The notes under the pieces are model-generated. The model saw only the letters and a program-made list of their open reading frames with translations. It did no database searches and was not told the DNA's origin. Shown piece after piece: positions 1 to 10,968 of a stretch of 64,000 bases of DNA. Source of the DNA: Tetmemena sp. SeJ-2015 (Eukaryota; Ciliophora; Spirotrichea; Sporadotrichida; Oxytrichidae); the NCBI GenBank assembly GCA_027382625.1, contig JAJKFJ010022430.1, positions 1-64,000 of the forward strand, written 5' to 3'. Position numbers and translations under genes: made by a program. Numbering within the stretch: the stretch's first letter is position 1; each line of letters opens with the position of its first letter.

Positions 1-19
1 TTTTTAAATTTTAAATGTT

Positions 20-250
20 GCCATAGATTTCCCTCCACGCCTAACAGGATTAGGAGGGTGAGTGGAGACACTCACTTTGAATTATCTCTCCAGTAGAGCT
101 AAACCACCTTCCAGGGCTTCGGCTGCCATTATCCCTTGCCTCTTTTAAGCACTCACCACCACCCAATGGATTACCAAACCAGTAAGCCTTCAGGGAAAGG
201 GCGACCGATGCCTAGTGCCGGTCGTGTGCGTCCTGAATTTTAACTTTCTA
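20..250 (+). repeat. Left copy of ~235-bp inverted repeat
   Basis: This stretch matches, in reverse complement, positions about 10735-10968 at very roughly 80 percent by eye. Shared blocks include GCCTTCAGGGAAAGGGCGAC, CTTCGGCTGCCAT and GGGTGAGTGG. It may extend beyond the left window edge. The two copies face each other and enclose a 10.7-kb block with two ordinary genes. They could be terminal inverted repeats of a large element or simply two copies of a dispersed repeat in opposite orientation; no transposase was found between them. Confidence 0.8.
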
Positions 251-3200
251 ATTTAATAATTTGTAAATTATAAATTTTTAAGAATAAATATAATAGAGGA
301 TCTTAGCTTCAACTAACCTTAATATATAGACTCAATCTTATGTGCGGAATAAAAAAGGATCTCCGCAGAGAAAATTATAAGCTTATTTTGAATTTTATGT
401 TATAAATAGCGACACATATGGACTTGGAAATAAAAATATAGTCATAACTCAATCCCACTACTCTCACAACAAACAAATTAAATTCATAATGAAATTCTAA
501 TAAAAAAATTTATTCTTTTTTTCATTAACTCTCATATAAACTTAGCTGAAACTTATGGATTACTACATAGTCAGTTAAAATAATTCAGACCATGAAAAAT
601 ATATTTCTCTTACTACTTTTTATTTAAGGTTTTAACGAAATGAGTAACTCAACTGCACTTCTGAATTCTCTCTAGAGCAGTTCGCTCTTAAATTAAGTAT
701 GACGGGTGCAGCTGGATGAGTTCCGGCCACCTTTACTTTAATCGGTATATTAACTTAACCCACTATGATATCCTCAAATTAGATTAAATAATCATCTTAA
801 TTCTCTATCTTAGAAAATATTTACGATTGTAATACTGGGAACTTAAATAGAGTAAGAGAAAATTTTCTGATTTATTTTTTGTGCTTTTGAACGAGGGAAA
901 AATAATTAGTAGTGGTAATAATAGCTAAATTTTACGAGTCAATCACCTATTTATGCAGTACGTCATAAATATTCAGCTCCTGCCCTGATCAATCCAAAAC
1001 TTCGGGTTCTTAAAAACTTATTATAAATCTATTATGAAATTAAATATAATTTATTTATTCTTATGAATCAAGCATTTCGATACTTCGCATGTTGAAGAGA
1101 TAGATCCTGAGTTAAATCCACACAAAATATTTTTATTAGAAATCTTTCACAATTAATTTAAAGTTGCTCTATCAAGGTACAGAGCAAACTTAAAAATTGT
1201 AATTTACAATTTGATGCTATTTTCGGTACAGCTCTGGCAAGGTCGATTAAGATATAAGTCTTTATAGCTACTACTAGTCTACTTCTCCAGGGTATAATGA
1301 AGAGAGAGTTAGGCTGTCAGGAGCGGGACCATAAATTTGGATTGGTAGTTAATGTTTTCCTAAAAAAACCAACTCACTATATAGGAACTGTATTTTTAGC
1401 TAATCCGACCACAAACCACTACTATAATCCACCCTATTTAATAAGGAAATACACACGTTAATTCAAAGTTATTGTGCAAAAATATAAAAATATTGATAAA
1501 GAAATTGATCAAGATTTATATCCTTAAATATTATCTATAGATTTAAATTCTTAAACCTGAATATCAGAAAGATGAGATCCGCCTCATCATTCCAAAATTT
1601 AGGATTAAAAATTATTATAATGGTGAAATCCAAATAGATATAGAAAATTAATTTATCCTAAAATCTTCAAACTGTTTTGTTAAAAAAATAAATATAAACA
1701 AAAAATATGGTGCAATTTTATCTAAAAGGATTATAGAAGTAAATTAAGAATCCAAAATTTATAAATTAGAGCAAGTAATCCATTTTATATTCCATTACTA
1801 TTAATTCCTCTTTGTTGAAATTTATCAATTTTGAGGCTGAAATCCAGTTTGACTTTTTGTTTAAGTTGGATATGATGTCCAATTATTTTATACTTGCTAC
1901 TGCTAGCCTTAAATAAATGAATGAAAATTATCATAAATCTTTATCCTTCTCCTAATTCTATCTTTGCCTATAATAGACTTTGTTGGCTCTTTGTTTTCTG
2001 ATCTCTATCTCCTAATTCACTCCTGTTTGTGGAGTTTTCAATACCTCCGCTTACTTAGAAGCCATAGCCATTTTGATTATACATTTACAAGTTCTACTAA
2101 TCGTTTTGATATTGGTTGACTGGATAAAAAGAATTTATTTACTAAATTTATATTTTTACGGGGATAGCCAACAGCTGGCTGAAATTGATTATAGATAAGT
2201 GGCTGCTGCATAGGAGGAGGTTGATTATAATATTGAATCTATTATTGATTTTGAATAAAAGGGGCAGCTTAAACTTACAAATATCTCCATAGAATTAAAT
2301 AAATTTCAATAGCAATTTTTCTAACTTGCTGTTGCTGCTGTAGTTATAAACAACAAGATTATTTATTTATGTAATTTAAATTATGTTTTTTAGTTAATAC
2401 TAGAGATTTTAGTGATTAATTTGCAGTCTGGCTCTTCTGTTTCTATTGCCAATCCAGCAAATTACTGCAGTTATTCTCAAAAATAAATAAGTAGCTTAGT
2501 ATATTTTTTAAAGTTCTCTTTAAATTTTCCTTTTAATTGCTTTTGCAATACAATCACAGCAATCTAAAAAATACTTTAGTCTTTTTAAATTAAAAAGATG
2601 AGGATTTCTATGAATGACAACCCCGACAGATATTATGATAATGTAAGGGTCATCTTAAATTTAAAATAAAAAATAGAAAATATAATTTACTATAATCTGA
2701 GAACCGAAGTGGGGAATCTGATGAGGTTTTCTAATTCTCCAAAAGCAGGGAATCTGCTCTCAATTTCCCCTCGTTGAAATTACGATTCCCATAATTCTAG
2801 TTTTAAGTCGACTCCATGATAAGCTTTTAAAAGATAGATTATGAATGTGTAGTGTATTAATTTAAGAACTATTTATTCAATCAATGAAAAATTAAAAACT
2901 ACAAAGAAAGAAAAATAGCAATTATATTTGCTACTTTCACAAGATTGAAGGTTATATTTGATGAGAAGTTAGAGTAAAAAAGGATTTATATTTCTTTGAT
3001 TTATTAGTGAGTGAGAGAGGAGATATAAATTATTGTCTAGCTTATTAAAAAAAGAGACTGAAGGATTAAATAAAAATAGTCAATTATTATTACGTATGAG
3101 ATCAGGGAACCTGGCTGCTCGCGCCTCGCTATAAACCTACCAATATATTAACTACAGTTGCACTACGTTTTGGGACGACTTGCTAGAGTAAATCCAGCCC

Positions 3201-4970
3201 CTAAAATTATCTAATTAATTTAAGAAAGCTCTAAAAATAAATTTGATTGACTCCATTTTTTAGAATGGTAATGGCGTTCTACTAGAACTTGCAAGCAAGT
3301 GAAAGTAGGATTATTATTTTTTTAGATTTTGGGATAAAAAGTTAAAGGCTTTTTTGGCTATTTGAGTCCTGTTTGCTTTTAAGGGGCAGTCTTAGGATTT
3401 ATATCATAGTTATTAATAATCTTAGTGCATGACCAAAATGATAATAAAAAAAGACTAACTGTTATTTTTTGTATTTGAATTTATTTTTAGTGCACTATTA
3501 TCTTCGATTTATATATATTGAATAAGTATTTTTAAGTCAGTGCATTCTAAACCTATCGCTAATTAATATAAACAAGCATGATCTATATTGTGAATTGATT
3601 TGAGCGATATTAATTATGGGATTGAAATCAGAACCGTAATATCCCTTTTTAAGCGCGATAGCTGAGTCCACTATAAATTATTAAATTATTAAACACACTT
3701 TTATTAGCAGAGTATCCTTTACTCACTCACTCCATCATAACCAGTCCAAACAGACAACTCCGACCAGTGCCCCCAAGAAAAATAAAAACTCAATGATCCA
3801 GAGAAATACACCCCAATGGGAAAACTTAATCTTCAATTTCAAAGTTTCTAAGTCAAAAAAATTATTATGAACTCACTAAAGCAATATAAATGTTTAGTCA
3901 AAGAGCAACAGAGACGTGATGTGCGCTAAGTGCTGGGAGATTTTAAATTACGAAGTTTGTTAATGATTTAAAGTATTGTCAATTTTGTGGGATATAGCGA
4001 AAATTATTTAAGTTTGTAGGCTTCACAAGATCTAAAAACCAGATCACGAAGATCATATCATTACCTCCCGCGAGTATACAAACGAGAGACGCTTCATGAG
4101 TCTCGCTCGTGAACACGGCCGCTCCCTCAAAGTATCCAACTCAATAATTTAAGTTTCGTCATAAAATTCCTTTATATGCTCTCATAGAGCCTTAAACTTT
4201 TTTTAATGAACGTTGAGTTTTACGAGAATCCTTACAAGGAGAAGCACGGCCGCGGCTAGAAATCTTCGAAGTTTCGGCCCCTTGAAACCATCGAGAGGGA
4301 AGACGCCCTCCTGACTCTCAACAAATCAAGAAATTTTTCCTCTTTTTGCCAGCACTACTTTACTTTTAATCAATAGATGACAATAAAATGGGTCAGAAGG
4401 ATAGTGTGAGCCAATCAAGTATTTCTCAGCAGCTAGAGACTCAGTCAATATATTATGAATGAACATTTTTGCACATTTTATAGACTCCGAATCAAACTTC
4501 CACTACGGGAAGCAGTCAAATATTTTTCTCTATGCCTTCTGCTCCTCAGTACACGATCGTTAACTACTAGCCCAATGCAGGCAATTTCCCTGTCCAGATG
4601 TAAAGTTTCTAGCAGCCTCGGTTTGTGGTGCAGCAGCCGTAGCCAGTGTATCAGTAACTCGGTTAGGTTTTTTCCTCTAGTCAATAGCCGCACCTTATCT
4701 ATTTTAGTTCAAGTAGTAGCGGCAACCCTCAGCCTATTTAAGTCACACCAGCTACTCATCCTTCTCTCATCTAATCATAAAAACATAATTCAATTATAAT
4801 TTATTTTAGACTTTAGATAATCAACTCCTAATATTTCAGGCTCGCTCTCTCAAAAGCAAATTCAAGATTTTAATTCATATGAAACAATATTCAGTACCCA
4901 TATAATTTTATTTACAGATTTGATCCCTTCCCAAGGATTTAGCTATCAACTACCTGCAAGTAAAATAAAA
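251..4970. other. AT-rich gene-poor stretch
   Basis: No coding region can be supported here in either the standard or the TGA-only code. The sequence is mostly A/T runs with a few GC-richer islands (about 3110-3200, 4050-4300 and 4520-4700). An open stretch on the minus strand near 4440-4730 has no recognisable similarity and is open on the other strand as well. Likely germline-limited or intergenic DNA. Confidence 0.6.
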
Positions 4971-5579
4971 GGGCGGCCTTTCCTCGACAGTAAATATAAT
5001 AATGATCCAAGGTTGGTTATAATAAAAATTATGTTTATAGTGTAATTTTCGCTCCAAAATTTGATTCTTAAAGTTATAGAAATGTCTTCAGATATCTGTG
5101 GCTTCAAATTTTAATCTTTTCGGTTAGTTTAAAAGTTAGCTCCACCTAAATAAATCTATGTTTTAAGCTATATTTTTGCTATTGTAAAATGAATTTATAG
5201 TGCAATGATGAAATAATATAACAGTTTTAAATATTCAAAATTTAATTTATGATTAAGAGGCTAATGCTGCAGTTTTCAGCTTAATTTCTTTGGGCTTATA
5301 GCTCAAGTATGTTATGTATTTAAAAAACTGTTATACTATTTCCAAATTTCCACTATAAGTTTATTTTATAATAGCAAAAAAATAGCTTAAAACATAGATT
5401 TTATTTAGGTGGAGCTGGCTTTTAACTGACTGAATTAGGATTGAAGTTTGAAGCCTCATATATTCGAAGACATCTCTTTAACTGTAAAAATCAGATTTAG
5501 GAGCGAAAATTACCCTATAAACATATTTTTTTCTTACCTTTATTCATTATAAAATTTTACTGTCTAGGAAAGGCCGCCC
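4971..5579. mobile_element. Palindromic fold-back element, copy 1
   Basis: A 609-bp element whose two halves are near-complete inverted repeats around a short centre near 5270. The ends read GGGCGGCCTTTCCTCGACAG on the left and the matching reverse complement on the right. The same family occurs at 42400-42998, with long shared blocks such as TAGCTATTG-like centres and TTAGGAGCGAAAATTACCC. No protein is encoded, so it resembles a non-autonomous MITE or fold-back element. Flanks (AAATAAAA versus AGAAAAAT) show no clean target duplication, so this copy is older or was rearranged. Confidence 0.85.
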
Positions 5580-7629
5580 AGAAAAATTAAATTTATGGAC
5601 AAAATGAGAATTATATATTTCCTGCTGGCGCAAGTTAAATACAGCCCAAATTCATAACATTTATTTTATATTGTGCACACTTTTTATATCTGTTTTTATT
5701 CATGGAACAAAATAGTCTAAACTTCACTATAAACTTAAAGCCCAGCAGCTAGGACATTAAGATAGTTAAAACTAATTTTAGATGTATATTTAAACATCTC
5801 TAGCTGTAAAGACCTTAAAATATGTTAGACAGCCTCTGACAGCACCGACCTCACTTCTAGAATAAGCAATTAAAAATAAAATTAATCTTGATAAATGTTT
5901 TTTATTGTTTCTAGAAGCATTTCTTCTGACATTTTTCATTCACCTGAGATGCAAATCTAATCTAAAAATAATTTTATAAGTTAGAAAATCTTAATTATAT
6001 TTATTATCTCTGGATTCCCTAAAATTTGGAAGCATTAGCTCAGACAAGTTAAACTAGACACAAATATCCTAATAAAGAGTGAAATCTCTTTCCTATGGGT
6101 TTACTTATTGTCAGAATTTATTATAAAGATTAAAGTGAGTGAGTATAAATTGGTTTCATTATTTGTATTAATACGTAAGTAAATCAGGCTTTTTTATAAT
6201 TTTTTAAGAATAAATATTCTCAAGCTGCAAACTATAATACTATAGGGTGTATATGATTTTTATTATGTGAGCTGAGATTGTGTTATTAACTATCGTATTT
6301 AGGTTTAAATCTTCTAATCAAAACCAACTACAAGATTTATAATTTTATTATCTCTCTAAATTATATCTTAAATTGAATTTTAAGATCTTCAAAGTCGTAG
6401 CATGATGAACATACTGCCCTCAAACTAATTATAAGAACACATTATTTATTTTCTCACCTTATAATAATTTAACTAACAGTACTAAATTCAGAGTAGCTAA
6501 ATCCTCCAGCCTTCTCAAAAACCACAGTTCAAAAAATATAAGACTATCAAATTTTAAATGATTCTTGTTTTTAAATTAAGTATGAGGTAGCGTACGTTGT
6601 GCAAACTCTGAACGGGAAAATAATATCGAACCAGCCTGTGCTGCTCCCAGTCCAAAAACAGCAATGAGGGGCAACTATTCCCCTTCTCTTATGAGCGTAA
6701 CACAGCCCACCTGACTATAAGATAATAAAAAAACATTAGTATCAATATAACTATAAATGAGATGGAGTGGCCCCACACTCCCCTCCTATTATTCATTTCA
6801 AGAATCTCCATTCACAAATATATAATTAATATATTTTAGAATGTGCGTTTATATTTTTATGCACATGAGTAAGGTGTTTTGGAGTCTCTCTGGGGAAATA
6901 AATATAACCAGCTAGCTCTAAAAATAGGATAAAAAAGGTAGTCGTGTACTTAGCGGTCAACAATCTATCTTAAAAATAGAATTCTTTACATAGAAGTTAG
7001 AAATTTTGTGAATGCCGATATTGCGTGGCAAGATAAATTCCTTAACATTTCTAAAAAAATTAAATTTGTGAATCACTTATTTGAAATTTCTGATGAGACC
7101 CCAACAATACCTCACACTTTAAGTTTAAAATAAAAACTTACATCTTATTTATAAATTCTAATTTTATAAAGTCCGATTATCATGCGAGATAATATTTGAT
7201 CTGCTGGATCCGCGTTTAAGAAGAGTAATAAAATAAAACTAAACATTAATAAGGACTGATCTCGCCCGACCGCCTGCTTTCCTTCCTCAATAAAGCTAGA
7301 ATAATAAATTATATAACTATTAGCTCTATTTATTTGTATAAAATTATTTTTCAGCCACCGCTCTCTATCGCCTCGCCAACCTCTCCGCAAATCCTCCATT
7401 TACTTTATTCCTATCCCCAAACTGCATCCATGTTCTCTTACAAGCAATCGGAGAGAAATATAAATCGTTAATCTATCATGAATAAATAGATAAGCATTAA
7501 CAGGATAGCTTAATTTAGATTTTAAGAGAGAGAAACTTTTCATTTTATGATAGCTTTGATACTAGAAAGATGCCAATTAAGATTTGCGTTAGTTAAGATT
7601 TAGTCTTGTCCGAGAGAGAGATATTTCGC
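5580..7629. other. AT-rich stretch without a gene
   Basis: No gene seen. A weak minus-strand open stretch near 7145-7400 is low-complexity and lacks support. The region separates the palindromic element from the 3' end of homogentisate dioxygenase at 7630. Confidence 0.55.
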
Positions 7630-9331
7630 TCACTTTGATTCAGGGGCTTTGAAAAGCTTGGGCAGCTCTTGCCAGCACTCCCAGTACTCTGTGTCTACAT
7701 TCTTATAATAGAAGAGAAGTAAAAAATTATAGCATTTAATTATTCTTCTCGTCAACTGCATAGTCAGAGAGCTTGAGCTGATAAGCAGTCTCAAACATGA
7801 AGGCCATAGAACCCTCACCTACCTTCATAGGCTTTAGGTCTAGTGCTGATGATTTGTTGAAAACCTCGGATTCTGGTCCGTGACCGCTCATGGCTGAGTG
7901 AAGTGACGAGGCACCTGGGACGAATCCTTTCTCCTTTGCATCATAGGTTCCTGCGATGTTACCCATGAACTCAGTCATGGTGTTGCGATGATAGTAGGGA
8001 GGGCGGAATGTATGCTCCTACACCAACCACCTTGGTGGAAATATCACAAAGTCGCAAACTGCTTGACCTGGGTCATCAGTCTAAGCGGTCAGCACTGTGA
8101 AGATTGAGGGATCAGGATGGTCAAACGAGATAGACCCGATAGTATTGTATTTTCTCAAGTCATAAACCAGTATGAGAGAGCAATAGTATCTTGATCAGTG
8201 TTTAAAGGTTACTTGTAAGGTGCATAGTTTCCATGCCATGCGACAATATCGAAGGGGCTGTGCTTTGTCTGATAGCTGAAGAATTTGCCTTGGAACTTGT
8301 TCACTACTGTCCATTCATCTTGAGTGTCTTCATACCAAGCCACTGGAGTCTAGAAGTCCCTAGGGTTAGCCATGCCATTTGCTCCGATGGGACCCAAATC
8401 AGGAATCACGAAATGGTTCTTATAGACCTCAGTGATATATCCTCTCGCTGAGCCTTCAAGCACATCCACTGAGAACTTAATGCCCCTCTGAATCACTACT
8501 ATTCAAAGATATAGATACACTTATTATGATAACTATTTCTTGAGGCTCAACTCTGATGAGGCCAAACTCAGTCTTGAAGAGTAATGCTCCTTGTTAAGGA
8601 ACGATTAGGAGATCTCCATCAGAAGAGTAGAATGCTTCCTTCTCCATGCTTTTGTTGCAAGCGTAGAGGTGAATCGCCATACCATCCTGATAAGAAACGA
8701 TTATCCTCCAAATAAACTTATTCAATAGAGAGCATTGAACCTCTCACTCTATGATTACTTTACTTGGTCAAAAATTCTTCTAGTCTTACCTTTAATGCTG
8801 GACCTCCTGCTCCTCCCATGGTTTAGATGCCTTCAATGAAAGTAACCTGATCAGTTGGTAGATCCTGTGGTTTCCATCTGTACTATGCTGGAGAGATGTG
8901 CAGTTTCTTGTCTTCCACATCAAAAGAGGAGAGCCAATTCTAGAAGCGCACCTCATCACAAGTCTTGAAGGGTCTGTGCCACACAGTAGGCAAGATTCGG
9001 TAGGTCCAACTACATACACATCAATATCAAGACTTCGTTTGCAGATAAGCAAGATTATGGAGAACTTTGTATCTCAGTGGACTTACCTTCTCTGATTTCT
9101 GTGCCTAGTATAGGTGAATGGGGTGCCTGACAATTGCTCTGCGTAGAGGCCATGAGCGCACACCTGTGGTGAATTTTGGTCTACTGGTAGGGACCCAGCA
9201 ACTACCTCAGTTTCGAAGTGATTGCCAAAGCCGGCCTAAATAAAGGAGATTCAATAAGGAACTCTTAATTTAAAGTTTCTTACCATATATTTGAGGTCTT
9301 TATAGTCTCTTGTCGAAGATGATTCTACCAT
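7630..9331 (-). CDS. HGD: Homogentisate 1,2-dioxygenase
   Basis: Cytosolic non-haem iron enzyme of tyrosine and phenylalanine breakdown; it opens the ring of homogentisate to maleylacetoacetate. From ATG at 9331 the protein starts [16 protein letters not shown] and runs through [77 protein letters not shown] and ends [11 protein letters not shown] with TGA. The family iron ligands (HRN His, TEFMG Glu, GHGP His) and the AWHGNY histidine are all present. Several codons for Gln are TAA/TAG. Introns: 9236-9283 plus two with GTAAG donors near 9015-9086 and 8690-8791. Three further inserts (7705-7747, 8165-8211, 8504-8537) are not introns but IES-like. Length and order match the family end to end, so the germline gene is complete and unscrambled. 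Confidence 0.95.
7705..7747. other. IES-like insert in HGD, 43 nt, pointer AAGAAT
   Basis: On the coding (minus) strand AAGAAT occurs at both ends of this AT-rich insert (ATTCTT at 7699-7704 and 7742-7747 on the plus strand). Removing 43 nt joins ...AVDEKN to [12 protein letters not shown], which matches the conserved C-terminus of the enzyme, in frame. No GT-AG pair does this. Confidence 0.85.
8165..8211. other. IES-like insert in HGD, 47 nt, pointer TA
   Basis: The conserved segment NYAPYKYDLRKY is split after the K codon. Removing 47 nt between two TA dinucleotides (8163-8164 and 8210-8211) regenerates the Tyr codon and the family sequence exactly. A GT-AG intron at this place does not keep the frame and conserved residues. 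Only the 2-bp repeat is shared, so the exact ends are less certain than in the other inserts. Confidence 0.75.
8504..8537. other. IES-like insert in HGD, 34 nt, pointer AATAGT
   Basis: AATAGT flanks the insert on the coding strand (ACTATT at 8498-8503 and 8532-8537 on the plus strand). Removing 34 nt gives [19 protein letters not shown], the expected conserved strand. Splicing at the nearest GT and AG would bring a TGA into frame, so an intron is excluded. Confidence 0.87.
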
Positions 9332-9555
9332 TTTTACTGTAAGTCAATTAAGCAAGTGTATTGCAATCGATATATAGATCTGTGGAAATTTAAGATTTGA
9401 TTATTGATAAGATTTGCAAATCTTAAGCAAATCTCACTTTAGAAATAAGACAGAAGTTCAGAGAGCGAATAAACTTGGGCATAATTCAATTAAGAAATCA
9501 ATTCATACCTTACTTAGAAAGAACTCATAGAACTCTTTTAATTATAATTTTCTCA

Positions 9556-10466
9556 TCAAAGGATTCCTTCTTCGATTCTTTCGTAAATAATTGAGTTATT
9601 TTCTCTATATGCCTCTGTATTTATTAATTTGGAGTCGAGAGGCTGTTTGCTGACGCACTGAGCCAGCCTCATTCGCTCGTCAATATCTTCAAGTTACTCC
9701 TTGTCACCGTTGATGGTTATGGTTTTCTAGCTCAATATTTTAATTCGTAAATTAATGAAATGTACCCATCTTAGTAATTTTTAAACTCTCAGTTCTGCTG
9801 AGAAATTCTCTTAGTTGATCTCCCATTTAGGAAGGCGAATGACGATGTAATCATGATCGATAAGAACACCAGCAAGATGAAGAACGTACTTCATGTTTTT
9901 GTCCCTCGCTTCTCTCAACACTGTCAGTTCGTTCGCGAACTCAAGACCTCTCTCTTCCTTCTTTACAAGGTATTCGAAGGAAGATCTTGTAAGCATACTC
10001 TTCTTGTATGATGGTGTCTCTTCGCTTCGCCATCAGCAAGGTGGAGGTAATTTTGAACACACTCCTCCAAAGTTACAACTCTCAAGCATGGAGTCTTGCT
10101 TTGAGCTAGCTGAAACTTTACTGACACCATACACTAAGGCTTCTGATTCATGAACTCAATCTTCCTCTTCTTCTCCTCTTGCTTCCTCTTTAGTTGAACC
10201 TTGTCAAGGTATCGTGCTTGCCTCTTAGCTGGCACCATCTTTAAAGTTTCTTTATCCTCAATTACGAACTCAGCCATGTGCTTCTTCTCCATGTGTTTCT
10301 TGAGGAAAGCAGAGTGAGAGAATGTCTGCTCACAAGTTGAGCAAGGATAGCGACCGTCCACTTTCTAATGCTTCATATAGATCTTAGGTTTGTCTGAGTG
10401 GACTTCCTTAAAGCCGTACGAGAACTATACAGCTTCCCAATTTGCCCTAGATTAGTAGCCTCCCAT
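9556..10466 (-). CDS. C2H2 zinc-finger protein, function unknown
   Basis: From ATG at 10466 (MGGYQSRANWEAVQFSY) the protein has one classical C2H2 finger, YPCSTCEQTFSHSAFLKKH with the second His in MEKKHM, followed by a basic charged helix (KRQARYLDKVQLKRKQEEK). A 17-nt insert at 9992-10008 must be removed to join it to SSFEYLVKKEERGLEFANE and LAGVLIDHDYIVIRLPKW. An intron (about 9728-9788, GTTTAAA...GCTAG) leads to a C-terminal module KTITINGDKEQLEDIDERM, then IIYERIEEGIL and TGA. That module recurs in the small gene at 18872-19278. The single finger suggests nucleic-acid or protein binding, but I do not recognise the family. The upstream frame stays open, so the true start could lie further up. 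Confidence 0.7.
9992..10008. other. IES-like insert, 17 nt, pointer TACAAGA
   Basis: A 7-bp direct repeat (TCTTGTA on the plus strand at 9985-9991 and 10002-10008) bounds a 17-nt stretch in the zinc-finger gene. Removing it switches from a frame that would end at a TGA about 22 codons on to the frame that reads SSFEYLVKKEERGLEFANE. Too short for a normal intron and without usable GT-AG. Confidence 0.7.
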
Positions 10467-10734
10467 TGAAAGAGTTATGGGACTTTAACTGAGAGTAATG
10501 GTTGCGTTAGAAATCGTCAAGGGAATCTGGCGGGTTAGGTGAAAGAGTGTGTTACAATAGTTTTCGCCGAAGCAGCCTGTAAAGGTGTGCATGTTAGGCC
10601 TTTCTACTGGTGTATGCCCTACCCATGCTACTTAATGGTGATTAGCCTAGCACCTTAAAGTAATACTGATCTAGTCGATTTGGTAATCTTATGGCGCTTT
10701 TTCTTCTTTTATAATATTAAACAGTTTTAAATTA

Positions 10735-10968
10735 GAAAGCTAAAATTCAGGAAGCACCCGACCGACACTATGCACCGGTCGCCCTTTCCCTGAAGGCTTT
10801 CTGATTTGGTACTCCGTTGGCTAGTTGATGAGTGATTAAATGACGCAAGGGATTATGGCAGCCGAAGACTTGAGGAAAGTGGTAGCAGCAGCTCATCGGA
10901 AAGATAATTAAAGGTGGGTTGTCTCCCACTCACCCTCATAACCCTATTAGGCATGGAGGGATTTGATA
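10735..10968 (-). repeat. Right copy of ~235-bp inverted repeat
   Basis: Reverse complement of the repeat at about 20-250, with a short flank (CTTTCTAATTTAA-like) also shared on the inner side. It lies about 270 bp upstream of the zinc-finger gene start. See the left copy for alternatives. Confidence 0.8.

Noticed and set aside
4440..4800. Open frames on both strands near 4.5 kb
   Set aside because: Both strands are open at once, no similarity is recognised, and the surroundings are non-coding.
8233..8451. Plus-strand open frame over HGD
   Set aside because: It is the antisense shadow of conserved HGD coding sequence.
20..10968. A complete 10.9-kb DNA transposon
   Set aside because: The inverted ends are there, but no transposase, integrase or other element gene was found; the recognisable content is an ordinary metabolic gene and a zinc-finger gene.
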